From Oscillibacter sp. (GTDB lineage Bacteria > Bacillota > Clostridia > Oscillospirales > Oscillospiraceae), in assembly GCA_017547085.1 (NCBI GenBank), contig JAFYQM010000052.1:1-44653 (forward strand): a stretch of 44,653 nt of DNA. The letters run 5' to 3'. Made by a program: the position numbers and the translations under genes. The notes beneath the pieces were generated by a model, which worked only from the letters and a program-made list of their open reading frames with translations, did not search any database and was not told the origin of the DNA. Of the stretch, positions 15,872-24,250 are shown piece by piece; the first letter of the stretch is position 1; the number at the start of each line of letters is the position of its first letter.

Positions 15872-17140
15872 ATGGAACAGGAATACACCAACTATCCCCG
15901 GTTCACGCCGGAGATGAAAAAGACCCATAAGATTCTCATTCCCAACATGGCACCGGTGCAGTTCCAGCTGCTGGCGGCCTCCATGGAGCAGCAGGGCTAC
16001 ACCTGTGAGCTGCTGGAAAACTGCGGCAGTGAGGTCTGCGAGTTGGGCCTGAAATACGTCCATAACGATACCTGTTACCCCGCGCTGCTGGTGATCGGTC
16101 AGTTTCTGGATGCCCTGAATTCCGGCAAATATGATCTGGACCATACCGCTCTCATCATCACCCAGACCGGCGGCGGCTGCCGTGCTTCCAACTACATCCA
16201 TTTGCTGCGCAAGGCTCTGGTGAAGGCTGGTTATGGACAGGTGCCGGTGGTGAGCCTGAACTTCTCCGGACTGGAGAAGGACTCCGGCTTCCCCATGACG
16301 ATGCCGTTCATGCGCAAGCTGCTGTCCTATATCTACTACGGTGATTTACTGGTGGCGCTGCGCGCCCAGACGGAGCCTTACGAGACGAAAAAGGGTGCGG
16401 CAAAGGCTGCACAGGAGAAGTGGCTGGACATTCTCTGTGACAAGATTCACCATGACCGCAGCTGGAGCATGCGGGAGATGAAAAAGCTGATGCCGCAGAT
16501 GGCGGCGGATTTTGCTGCCATTCCTGTAAACCGTGTGCCCAAGGTCAAGGTAGGCGTGGTGGGCGAGATCTATGTGAAGTATTCTCCCCTCGGCAACAAC
16601 GATCTGGAGCAGTTCCTGGCAAGTCAGGACTGCGAGGTGAATCTGCCGGGACTGATGGGCTTTGTCCAGTACTGCATCTACAATTACAGCGAGACAGCAC
16701 GTCTGTACGGCGGTAATTTCTTGCAGCGCCATGGTTCCGACTGGCTGCTGCGCGGCATCGAAAACACAGAAACGCTGCTGATCCGTACCCTGAAGCAGCA
16801 CGGCTTCCATGCACCGCTGCCCTTCAGAGAACTGGTGAAGCTCTCGAAAGGCATCATCGGCATGGGCAATAAGATGGGCGAGGGCTGGCTTCTGACCTGC
16901 GAGATGATCGAACTGGTGCAGGCGGGATACGAAAACATCGTCTGCGCCCAGCCCTTCGGCTGCCTGCCCAATCACATTTGCGGCAAGGGCATGATCAATA
17001 AGATTCGGGAACTGTATCCCACCGCCAACATCACGCCCATTGACTACGACCCCAGCGCAACCCGCGTCAATCAGGAAAACCGCATCAAGTTGATGCTGGC
17101 TGTGGGACGGGAGCGTTTGACGGAGCGGCCGGTGCATTGA
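15872..17140 (+). CDS. 2-hydroxyacyl-CoA dehydratase-family subunit
   Basis: The start at ATG 15872 follows AAAAGGAGG; the gene begins 5 bases after the stop of the activase fusion, so the two are co-translated. The 422-residue product resembles the D component of 2-hydroxyacyl-CoA dehydratases. Conserved cysteines appear at C51, C56 and C68 and in the motif TGGGCRASNY, suitable for Fe-S cluster binding. With the upstream protein it should form an ATP-driven low-potential reductase. Whether it acts on an acyl-CoA, or like the double-cubane proteins on another small molecule, is open. No CoA-transferase gene is nearby. Confidence 0.82.
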   Translation: MEQEYTNYPRFTPEMKKTHKILIPNMAPVQFQLLAASMEQQGYTCELLENCGSEVCELGLKYVHNDTCYPALLVIGQFLDALNSGKYDLDHTALIITQTGGGCRASNYIHLLRKALVKAGYGQVPVVSLNFSGLEKDSGFPMTMPFMRKLLSYIYYGDLLVALRAQTEPYETKKGAAKAAQEKWLDILCDKIHHDRSWSMREMKKLMPQMAADFAAIPVNRVPKVKVGVVGEIYVKYSPLGNNDLEQFLASQDCEVNLPGLMGFVQYCIYNYSETARLYGGNFLQRHGSDWLLRGIENTETLLIRTLKQHGFHAPLPFRELVKLSKGIIGMGNKMGEGWLLTCEMIELVQAGYENIVCAQPFGCLPNHICGKGMINKIRELYPTANITPIDYDPSATRVNQENRIKLMLAVGRERLTERPVH

Positions 17141-17188
17141 CCGGACTTGGAAACCTGTGGTAAAATGCCTCCAACGGGAGGGATGTGC

Positions 17189-17767
17189 ATGAAAGTCCTG
17201 ATTCTGATGGGAAGCCCCCGGAAAGAGGGGAATACCGCTTCGCTGCTGTGGGTGTTCTGTGAGGAACTGGAACGCCGCGGCGCTGAAACGGAAATCGTCC
17301 GTTTATATGACCTTGATATTCGGCCCTGTATGGCCTGTCGGGCCTGTCAGCAGGACTGGGCGGCGTTCGGCTGCCCGCAGCAGGATGATGTGCAGACCTT
17401 GTTTGATCAGGTGCTTGCCTGTGATCTGCTGGTGCTGGCGACTCCCATCTATGCGTGGTACTGCACACCGCCCATGAAAGCGCTGCTGGACCGGCTTGTG
17501 TACGGCATGAACAAGTTCTACGGCGAAAAGCAAGGCCCGTCCCTGTGGGAGGGGAAGGCAGTGGCGCTGCTGGAGACCTGCGGATACCGTGTGGAAAAGG
17601 GGTGCGATCTCTTTGAGGAGGGCATGCGCCGCTATTGCAAGCACTCCGGCCTCAAGTATTTGGGCAGCCATGCCGAACGGCATAAAAGCTATACGCTGCC
17701 GTTTATGGATGAGGAAAAAGCGGCGCGGGTCCGTGCCTTTGCGGCGGGACTGGTGGAAAGCATTTAA
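17189..17767 (+). CDS. Flavodoxin-fold FMN reductase / iron-sulfur flavoprotein-like
   Basis: The start at ATG 17189 is preceded by GGGAGGGA; an in-frame upstream ATG lacks a site. The 192-residue protein has the FMN-binding GSPRKEGNT loop at 8-16 and ATPIYAW in the middle. Cysteines C47, C50, C53 and C62 form CX2CX2CX8C, close to the cluster motif of archaeal and clostridial iron-sulfur flavoproteins. It lies 48 bases after the dehydratase subunit with no terminator between them, so it could supply or accept electrons for that system. This functional link is inference from position. Confidence 0.82.
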   Translation: MKVLILMGSPRKEGNTASLLWVFCEELERRGAETEIVRLYDLDIRPCMACRACQQDWAAFGCPQQDDVQTLFDQVLACDLLVLATPIYAWYCTPPMKALLDRLVYGMNKFYGEKQGPSLWEGKAVALLETCGYRVEKGCDLFEEGMRRYCKHSGLKYLGSHAERHKSYTLPFMDEEKAARVRAFAAGLVESI

Positions 17768-17774
17768 ATGCAGG

Positions 17775-17806
17775 AAAGAGAGCTGTTTTTTAACAGCTCT
17801 CTTTTT
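17775..17806 (+). terminator. Terminator after the flavoprotein gene
   Basis: AAAGAGAGCTGTT pairs perfectly with AACAGCTCTCTTT (13 bp, loop TTTT), followed by T's. Confidence 0.88.
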
Positions 17807-17827
17807 GTATTTCCTATGGGAAATGAA

Positions 17828-17857
17828 TTGACGAAAAGGTGACGATGGAGGTATAAT
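17828..17857 (+). promoter_or_regulatory. Predicted promoter for the methyltransferase and perhaps ecf genes
   Basis: TTGACG (17828-17833) and a perfect TATAAT (17852-17857) with an 18-base spacer, about 40 bases ahead of the start at 17897. Confidence 0.6.
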
Positions 17858-17896
17858 ATACTGATTTATTATGCAGATATGAACGGAGGAAACACT

Positions 17897-18760
17897 ATGT
17901 GGATCGCAGAAAAATGGCAGGACTATGAGTTGCTGGATTGCGGCGGCGGAGAAAAGCTGGAACGCTGGGACAAGCAGTTTCTGGTGCGTCCCGACCCGCA
18001 GGCTATCTGGGAAACGCCCCACCGGAACCCCGCGTGGAAACGTGCCAATGCCCGCTATCTGCGGTCCCAGACCGGCGGCGGACACTGGGAGAAGAATACC
18101 CTGCCTGAAAGCTGGAAGGTGCATTACGGTGAACTGACGTTTCAGGTCAAGCCCATGAACTTTAAGCACACCGGTCTGTTCCCCGAGCAGGCGGTGAATT
18201 GGGACTTTGCCATGGAGAAGATCCGCAATGCGGATCGCCCCATTCGGGTGCTGAACCTGTTTGCCTATACCGGCGGCGCCACTGTGGCCTGCGCCAAGGC
18301 AGGCGCCAGCGTGTGCCATGTGGATGCGGCCAAGGGCATGGTGGCATGGGCCAAGGATAACGCCCGTCTCTCCGGCTTGCAGGACGCTCCCATCCGTTGG
18401 ATCATCGACGACTGCGCCAAGTTCGTCGAGCGTGAGATCCGCCGCGGCAAGACCTACGACGCCATCATCATGGACCCGCCTTCCTATGGACGCGGCCCTG
18501 GCGGCGAGGTGTGGAAGCTGGAGGAGAACCTGTTCCCCTTCGTGAAGCTGTGCGCACAGGTGCTGTCTGATAAGCCTCTGTTTGTGATCATCAACTCCTA
18601 CACCACCGGACTTGCTCCCTCTGTGCTGGGCTGGCTGCTGCATCTGTTGGTGGCGGAGAAGTACGGCGGCAAGTGTACCTGGGATGAACTGGGCCTGCCT
18701 GTTACCGAGACGGGACTGGCACTGCCCTGCGGTGCTACGGGCCGCTGGTTCAGCGAATAA
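17897..18760 (+). CDS. Class I SAM-dependent methyltransferase (RlmI/RlmK-like)
   Basis: The start is ATG 17897, which has ACGGAGGA upstream; the ATG at 17879 overlaps that site. The 287-residue protein has the SAM-binding motif LNLFAYTGGATVACAKAG (about 115-135), an acidic loop and the DPPSYGRGPGG motif, typical of the PF10672 group that methylates 23S rRNA bases. The N-terminal RNA-binding PUA domain of RlmI is missing, as is usual in this shorter group. It precedes ecfA1 by 66 bases without a terminator, so read-through into the transporter genes is plausible. The target base is not known. Confidence 0.85.
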   Translation: MWIAEKWQDYELLDCGGGEKLERWDKQFLVRPDPQAIWETPHRNPAWKRANARYLRSQTGGGHWEKNTLPESWKVHYGELTFQVKPMNFKHTGLFPEQAVNWDFAMEKIRNADRPIRVLNLFAYTGGATVACAKAGASVCHVDAAKGMVAWAKDNARLSGLQDAPIRWIIDDCAKFVEREIRRGKTYDAIIMDPPSYGRGPGGEVWKLEENLFPFVKLCAQVLSDKPLFVIINSYTTGLAPSVLGWLLHLLVAEKYGGKCTWDELGLPVTETGLALPCGATGRWFSE

Positions 18761-18826
18761 AAAAGAACTGCGCTTTGCCGCCGTGCGGCGAAGAAACTTG
18801 GAAATCGAGAGAAAGCGATTGATTTC

Positions 18827-19678
18827 ATGAAAACAATGATCGAGACAAGAGAATTGCGCTTTGCCTATCCCGCGGACGAGGGAAAGGAACCGGTGTTTGC
18901 CCTGCGCGGTGTGGATATTGCCATTGAAAAGGGCAGCTTCACTGTGGTTTTGGGCCACAATGGTTCCGGAAAGTCCACGCTGGCCAAAACCTTCAATGCA
19001 GTGCTGCTGCCGGTGGGCGGCAAAGTATATGTGGAAGGGATGGACACGCTGGATGAAAACCTGCTGCTGGCGATTCGTCAGCGGGTGGGTATGGTGTTCC
19101 AGAACCCTGACAATCAGATCGTCGCCAATGTGGTGGAAGAAGATGTGGCTTTTGCACCGGAGAATTTGGGCGTGCCTACGGAGGAGATCCGCCGCCGTGT
19201 GGATGACGCGCTGAAAGCGGTGGGCATGAGCGAGTTTGTGACTCATGCGCCTCATCTGCTCTCCGGCGGTCAGAAACAGCGCATCGCCATTGCCGGCGTC
19301 ATTGCTATGCAGCCGGACTGCATCGTACTGGACGAGGCGACCGCCATGCTGGACCCCATCGGACGGCAGGAGGTCCTTTCCACTATTCACAAGCTGAACC
19401 GTGAGAAGGGGATCACCGTGGTGCTGATCACCCATCACATGAGTGAGGCGGAGGATGCCGACCGCATTATCGTAATGGACGATGGCAGAGTGGCTATGGA
19501 CGGTACGCCGAAAGAGGTATTTACACAGGTCGAAGAACTGCGTTCCATGGGGTTGACAGTGCCGGACACTGTGGATTTGCTGGACCGCCTGCGCCACAGC
19601 GGTGTGGACGTTCCGTTGGACGCGCTGACTGTAGAGGCCTGCGCAGATGTGATCGCGCAGGCTATCGCAAGAAACTGA
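18827..19678 (+). CDS. ecfA1: Energy-coupling factor transporter ATPase EcfA1
   Basis: This 283-residue ABC ATPase has Walker A GHNGSGKST (~45), the signature LSGGQKQR and Walker B with DEAT. It pairs with EcfA2 to power vitamin and metal uptake by S-component transporters. The start at 18827 is tentative: only a purine-rich GAGAGAAAG lies upstream, and ATG 18836 is an alternative. It is 16 bases ahead of ecfA2 in a three-gene operon. The substrate-specific S components must be encoded elsewhere, as usual for group II ECF systems. Confidence 0.93.
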   Translation: MKTMIETRELRFAYPADEGKEPVFALRGVDIAIEKGSFTVVLGHNGSGKSTLAKTFNAVLLPVGGKVYVEGMDTLDENLLLAIRQRVGMVFQNPDNQIVANVVEEDVAFAPENLGVPTEEIRRRVDDALKAVGMSEFVTHAPHLLSGGQKQRIAIAGVIAMQPDCIVLDEATAMLDPIGRQEVLSTIHKLNREKGITVVLITHHMSEAEDADRIIVMDDGRVAMDGTPKEVFTQVEELRSMGLTVPDTVDLLDRLRHSGVDVPLDALTVEACADVIAQAIARN

Positions 19679-19694
19679 GGAAGGACGAACGCAA

Positions 19695-20561
19695 TTGGAA
19701 CCGATTTTACAAATCCGGAATCTGACCCATACCTATGGTGTCGGTACGCCCTTCCAGCGCAGCGCGGTGGAGGGCATGAGCTTCGATGTGTACGACGGGG
19801 AATTTCTTGGTGTCATCGGACATACTGGCTCCGGCAAGTCGACCCTGATCCAGCATCTGAACGGACTGCTGAAGCCCACTTCCGGTCAGGTGCTGCTGCG
19901 GGGACGGGATATCTGGGCAGAACCGAAAAAAATCAGAGATGTTCGCTTCAAGGTGGGACTGGTGTTCCAGTATCCGGAATACCAGCTCTTTGAAGAAACA
20001 GTCTATAAAGACATTGCCTTTGGCCCCGCCAATATGGGCAAAACCGGTGAAGAACTGGACCGCTGTGTGCGGGAAGCCGCCCGTCTGGTAGGGGTGCGGG
20101 ACGATCAGCTGGATAAGTCTCCCTTTGAACTCTCCGGCGGTCAGAAGCGCCGCGTGGCACTGGCAGGTGTCATGGCCATGGAACCGGATGTGCTGGTGCT
20201 GGACGAGCCCACCGCAGGTCTTGACCCTGCGGGACGGGAGAACCTGATGGCCAATATTCGGGACTATCACCGCAATAAAAACAAGACCATCATTCTCGTC
20301 AGCCACAGCATGGACGAGATCGCCCAGAATGTGGACCGCATTCTGGTGCTGAAGAATGCTCATGTGCTGATGAGCGGCGTACCGGCAGAGGTATTCCAGC
20401 GGGCGGAGGAGTTGATTTCCGCCGGACTGGATGTGCCGCAGGTGACCCGTGTGGCCCGTGCGCTGCGGGAGCGTGGATTGGATATCGACCCCGCCGTTTA
20501 CACGGTGGAGGCACTGGAAAAGCAGTTGCTGGCGCTGCGGAAAGGCGGTGCCGCATGCTGA
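19695..20561 (+). CDS. ecfA2: Energy-coupling factor transporter ATPase EcfA2
   Basis: The start codon is TTG 19695, 7-8 bases after GAGGAAGGA. The 288-residue product has Walker A GHTGSGKST, signature LSGGQKRR and Walker B VLVLDEPTAGLDP, the classical second ATPase of the ECF module. It overlaps the start of ecfT by 7 bases (20555-20561), so the stoichiometry of ATPase and transmembrane subunit is probably set by translational coupling. Confidence 0.94.
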   Translation: MEPILQIRNLTHTYGVGTPFQRSAVEGMSFDVYDGEFLGVIGHTGSGKSTLIQHLNGLLKPTSGQVLLRGRDIWAEPKKIRDVRFKVGLVFQYPEYQLFEETVYKDIAFGPANMGKTGEELDRCVREAARLVGVRDDQLDKSPFELSGGQKRRVALAGVMAMEPDVLVLDEPTAGLDPAGRENLMANIRDYHRNKNKTIILVSHSMDEIAQNVDRILVLKNAHVLMSGVPAEVFQRAEELISAGLDVPQVTRVARALRERGLDIDPAVYTVEALEKQLLALRKGGAAC

Positions 20562-21361
20562 AAGACATTACCTTAGGCCAGTATTTCCCGGGAAATACCG
20601 TGGCCCATAAGCTGGACCCCCGCACGAAGATTTTGCTGGTGGTACTGTATATCGTGGCCCTGTTCTGTGCCAAGGGCATCGTGACCTATGCTGTCATGGG
20701 GCTGTGCCTTGCGGTTTGTGTCCGCATTTCCAAGGTTGGTCTCAAGCAGCTGGTGCGGGGCTTAAAGCCGGTGCTGTTCATCCTGCTGTTCACCGGTATT
20801 CTGAACCTGTTTTTCACCCCCGGCGACCGCTATCTGGTGGAGTGGGGATTCCTGCGCATTTCCGATGTTGGTCTGCGGAATGCCATTTTCATGGTGCTGC
20901 GTATCATGCTGCTGATCATGGGCACCTTCCTGCTGACCTACACCACCAGTCCCATCAGTCTGACCGATGGCTTGGAGCGGCTGTTGAACGGCTTGAAAAA
21001 ACTGCGTGTTCCGGTGCATGAACTGGCGATGATGATGTCCATTGCCCTCCGGTTCATCCCCACGCTGATCGAGGAGACAGACAAGATCATGTCCGCGCAG
21101 AAGGCCCGCGGTGCGGATTTTGAAAGCGGCAACCTGATCCAGAAGGCCAAAGCGTTGATCCCCATCCTGGTGCCGCTGTTTATCAGTGCGTTCCGACGGG
21201 CTGACGAGTTGGCAACAGCCATGGAGTGCCGCTGCTACCACGGTGGCGAGGGCCGTACCAAGCTGCATGTACTGCAGTATGCGCGGCGGGACTATATCGC
21301 CCTGTTGTTGGGTGTGCTGGTGATGGTGCTGGTGATGGTGCTGGCCCGTTTCGGCCTGTAA
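20555..21361 (+). CDS. ecfT: Energy-coupling factor transporter transmembrane protein EcfT
   Basis: This 268-residue membrane protein has hydrophobic segments around 28-60, 70-90, 108-130 and near the C-terminus. The family's Ala-Arg-Gly coupling motif is visible as QKARGADFESG, where the cytoplasmic helices contact the ATPase grooves. It links EcfA1/A2 to exchangeable S components. Its ATG lies inside ecfA2. The usual ribosomal-protein neighbours of this module are absent here, but truA follows two genes later, a remnant of the common gene order. Confidence 0.93.
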   Translation: MLKDITLGQYFPGNTVAHKLDPRTKILLVVLYIVALFCAKGIVTYAVMGLCLAVCVRISKVGLKQLVRGLKPVLFILLFTGILNLFFTPGDRYLVEWGFLRISDVGLRNAIFMVLRIMLLIMGTFLLTYTTSPISLTDGLERLLNGLKKLRVPVHELAMMMSIALRFIPTLIEETDKIMSAQKARGADFESGNLIQKAKALIPILVPLFISAFRRADELATAMECRCYHGGEGRTKLHVLQYARRDYIALLLGVLVMVLVMVLARFGL

Positions 21362-21386
21362 TCAAACGAAAAGGGGGCTTTCTGCC

Positions 21387-22244
21387 ATGAAGAAGAACGC
21401 TTTGCAGATCATAACGCTGATTCTGTGCGCTGTGCTGCTTGTGATGAATGTTCGTCAGGGCAGAAAGCTGGAGGAATACCGGCGGCAGGTGGAGAATGAT
21501 CTGGCGAATCAATACAATACGCTCCGCAATGACTTAAACAATCTTTCCAATAGCGTGGAGCAGAAGCTGGAGGAGGGTGCCCAGCTGGTGGCGGACTACG
21601 GTCTGGAGCCTGTGGGCATGAACAAGGTATCTCGCAGCTTGCAGGCCGATGTCGTTGTCACTCTGAAAGAGTGGGGGGCGGACACTGCGGTGGAACTGTT
21701 GGCCAAGCTGGACGGCAAGGAAACTGTTTTGCCCATGACGACTTCCGGCAGTGGGGAGTTCGCCTGCGCGCTGGAAGTGCCGACGGAGCAGAACTGCGAG
21801 CTTTGGTTGGATGTCACGATTACTTCCGGTGGTATGACCCGTCGGGAGCAACTGGGCGGCTGGGGTGAACTAAGTATGCTGCTGCCTGTTCAGATGTACA
21901 GTTGGGGCGGCTCGGCACCTGTTTTCAGGGATGGTTTTTTGAGTATCGGACAGCAGACCGGACATTTAGAGGGACGGGACGGTGCACCTGCAAGGGCGTA
22001 CGACATCTGCTACCGCCTGTATGTGAATGGCGAAAAGGTAAAAGAGGAAGCCCGCTGTGAGAATTGGCTGCAGGAATGTGCCGAAGGCGATGAAGTCTGC
22101 CTGACCCTGTTCTGCCGGGACGAGTACGGTCTGGGTTATGAGTTCACCATGGACGAGTTTGTGTGTGACGAGGATGCAAGTGATCTGGGAACGGGCAGTG
22201 TTGTCAGCAATGGAACGGCATCCCCACTTTTGAGCTGGGATTAA
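21387..22244 (+). CDS. Membrane-anchored coiled-coil protein of unknown function
   Basis: The 285-residue product starts with a single N-terminal membrane segment (about 6-21), then a predicted coiled coil (about 25-65, rich in Glu, Asn, Leu and Gln: VENDLANQYNTLRNDLNNL). A β-rich extracytoplasmic domain of ~200 residues follows, ending in an acidic tail. AAAGGGGG precedes the ATG at 21387. It lies 25 bases after ecfT and 9 bases before truA, so it is within that operon. I do not recognise the family. An envelope role is suggested by topology only. Confidence 0.75.
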   Translation: MKKNALQIITLILCAVLLVMNVRQGRKLEEYRRQVENDLANQYNTLRNDLNNLSNSVEQKLEEGAQLVADYGLEPVGMNKVSRSLQADVVVTLKEWGADTAVELLAKLDGKETVLPMTTSGSGEFACALEVPTEQNCELWLDVTITSGGMTRREQLGGWGELSMLLPVQMYSWGGSAPVFRDGFLSIGQQTGHLEGRDGAPARAYDICYRLYVNGEKVKEEARCENWLQECAEGDEVCLTLFCRDEYGLGYEFTMDEFVCDEDASDLGTGSVVSNGTASPLLSWD

Positions 22245-22253
22245 GGAGAATCT

Positions 22254-23009
22254 ATGCGAAATATCGCTTTAAAACTGATGTATAACGGCACGGCCTATCA
22301 CGGCTGGCAGGTGCAGAAGAATGCTGTCACCGTCTGCGAAACGCTGCAAAAGGCATTGAAGCAGATCACCGGAGAGGAAGTCCATCTCACCGGCTGCGGC
22401 CGCACGGATGCCGGCGTTCACGCGGAGCATTATGTGGCAAACTTCCGCACGGAGTCCCGTATTCCGCTGGAACGGCTGCCTTTTGCCATCAACACCCATA
22501 CGCCGGAGGATATCGCCGTAAAAGAGGCGCTGGAGGTGGCGGAGGATTTCAACGCCATCGGCTCCTGTGTGAAAAAGGAATATACTTATCGCATTTATAA
22601 CTCACGGGTGAAAAATCCGTTTTATGTCAACCGCGCATATTTTTACCCTAAGCGGCTGGACGAGGAGTTCCTAAACCGTGCGGCGCACCAGTTTGTGGGT
22701 ACCCACGATTTTAAGGCTGTCCGCAGCGTGGGTACGGAAACAAGGACCACCATTCGCACCATTTACTGGTGCGATGTGACCCGCAGCGGAGACCTGTTGG
22801 AACTGAAGGTCTGCGCCAACGGATTTTTGTATAATATGGTTCGTGCCATCACCGGTACGGTACTCTATGCGGCGGAGGGAAAATTCCTGCCGGAGGATAT
22901 CCCCGCTATTTTAGAAAGCGGTGACCGCCGTTTGGCGGGGCCTACGGTGCCGCCCGGTGGGCTGTATCTGACAAGACTTTGGTATGAGGATGAACGACTC
23001 AATGGATGA
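22254..23009 (+). CDS. truA: tRNA pseudouridine synthase A
   Basis: This 251-residue enzyme makes pseudouridine at positions 38-40 of the tRNA anticodon arm. The catalytic Asp sits in the conserved GCGRTDAGVHA motif (about residues 46-56); NIALKLMYNGTAYHGWQ at the N-terminus and NGFLYNMVR later are also family marks. AAGGAGAA precedes the ATG at 22254. The next gene's candidate starts lie inside its last codons, so the two are coupled. Confidence 0.96.
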   Translation: MRNIALKLMYNGTAYHGWQVQKNAVTVCETLQKALKQITGEEVHLTGCGRTDAGVHAEHYVANFRTESRIPLERLPFAINTHTPEDIAVKEALEVAEDFNAIGSCVKKEYTYRIYNSRVKNPFYVNRAYFYPKRLDEEFLNRAAHQFVGTHDFKAVRSVGTETRTTIRTIYWCDVTRSGDLLELKVCANGFLYNMVRAITGTVLYAAEGKFLPEDIPAILESGDRRLAGPTVPPGGLYLTRLWYEDERLNG

Positions 23010-24201
23010 GGGAAAGCGCACAAAACGAAATATCTGGAATGACGATGACGAGGACGAACTGGAGCAGCCGAAAAAACGGCGGGCCTTGCTGGGCGTTTTG
23101 GGCTTTTTCCTGATTCTGGTCGTGGTTTTGGGCGTGGTGCTGCTGGCTGCGTACCGTGACGGTACGGGCTTTGATGTGCTGCGCCGGTATCTCCACTACG
23201 GCAGCGCAGAGGAGTCCGGCGGTGAGCCGGTCTATGACTACGATGCCGATCCCGGCAACCAGTTTGCTGTGCTGGAGAAGCATTTGGTGGTGCTTTCTGA
23301 CACAGGCTTGAAGATCCTTTCACCGGATGAGAAAACCATCTGGTCAACGGCTTTAAATTTGAAAGCCCCCGCGCTGGATGCAGGCAGTACCATGGCGGTG
23401 GCCTATGATGTGGGCGGCACGGTGCTGTATGTGGTAAACGCCTACGGGGAAGAGATGCGGATCGAAGCCGATCCGGAGGAGCCCATCATTGCCGCATCGC
23501 TGAACGAGCATGACTGGCTGAGTATTACCACGGAGAAACGAAACTACAAGGGGTGCGTACAGGTTTACGATCCGGAGATGGAACTGGCGTTTGTCTTTAA
23601 TTCCTCCAGCCGCTTTGTCATGGATGCCTGCGTTGTAGGCGAAGGAGAGAAGCTGGCGGCGGTGACGCTGGGACAGGAGGACAGCACCTTTGTCAGCAAT
23701 GTGGTGCTGTATGACCTGCACGAAACGGAGCCTTACGCCAATTACAGCATTGAAAACGGGCTGGTGCTTGCCATGGATGCTGAAGAGGACCGGATCGTTA
23801 CGGTGTCGGATACCTGCCTGACTTGCGCCAATGCAAGCGGCAAGATCGTATCGACCCATTCCTACGGCAGAGAACACCTGAGGGAGTATCATCTGGCTGG
23901 TGACGGCTTTGCTGTGCTGCTGCTGAGCCGGTATCAGTCCGGCAGTCTGGGGCGTTTGCTCTCTGTGGGAACAGATGGGACCCAGCTGGGTTCTCTGGAT
24001 GTGAAGGAAGAAATTCTGGACATTTCCGCAGCCGGCCGGTATCTGGCCGTTCTGTATGCAGACCGCGTGGTGGTTTATAACCCGGATCTGCAGGTCTATG
24101 CCTCCCTGACGGGGATCGATCAGGCACGAGGCGTACTGATGCGGCCGGACGGCTCCGTGCTGCTGCTGGGGGCTGAATCGGCCCACTTGTTCCTGCCCTG
24201 A
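22984..24201 (+). CDS. DUF5711-type membrane-anchored β-propeller-like protein
   Basis: The protein (up to 405 residues) has a charged Asp/Glu/Lys-rich N-terminus, one membrane segment at about 38-57 (LLGVLGFFLILVVVLGVVLL), and a large extracytoplasmic domain of repeated β-strand units that resembles a WD/PQQ-type propeller. It matches what is called DUF5711 in clostridia. The start is uncertain: ATG 22984, 22990 and 23002 are all in frame and overlap the end of truA; a GAGGA at 22987-22991 would favour 23002. Function unknown; possibly an envelope scaffold. It is followed 49 bases later by a CvpA-family gene. Confidence 0.75.
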   Translation: MRMNDSMDEGKRTKRNIWNDDDEDELEQPKKRRALLGVLGFFLILVVVLGVVLLAAYRDGTGFDVLRRYLHYGSAEESGGEPVYDYDADPGNQFAVLEKHLVVLSDTGLKILSPDEKTIWSTALNLKAPALDAGSTMAVAYDVGGTVLYVVNAYGEEMRIEADPEEPIIAASLNEHDWLSITTEKRNYKGCVQVYDPEMELAFVFNSSSRFVMDACVVGEGEKLAAVTLGQEDSTFVSNVVLYDLHETEPYANYSIENGLVLAMDAEEDRIVTVSDTCLTCANASGKIVSTHSYGREHLREYHLAGDGFAVLLLSRYQSGSLGRLLSVGTDGTQLGSLDVKEEILDISAAGRYLAVLYADRVVVYNPDLQVYASLTGIDQARGVLMRPDGSVLLLGAESAHLFLP

Positions 24202-24250
24202 GACAGGGCGGAAGTTCACAAAACGTTTACAGGAGGGGTGGTAGGCAAGG

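Noticed and set aside
17303..19597. A 764-codon minus-strand open frame across three plus-strand genes
   Set aside because: It runs through two intergenic regions, a terminator and a promoter and shows no domain; the plus-strand genes are well supported.
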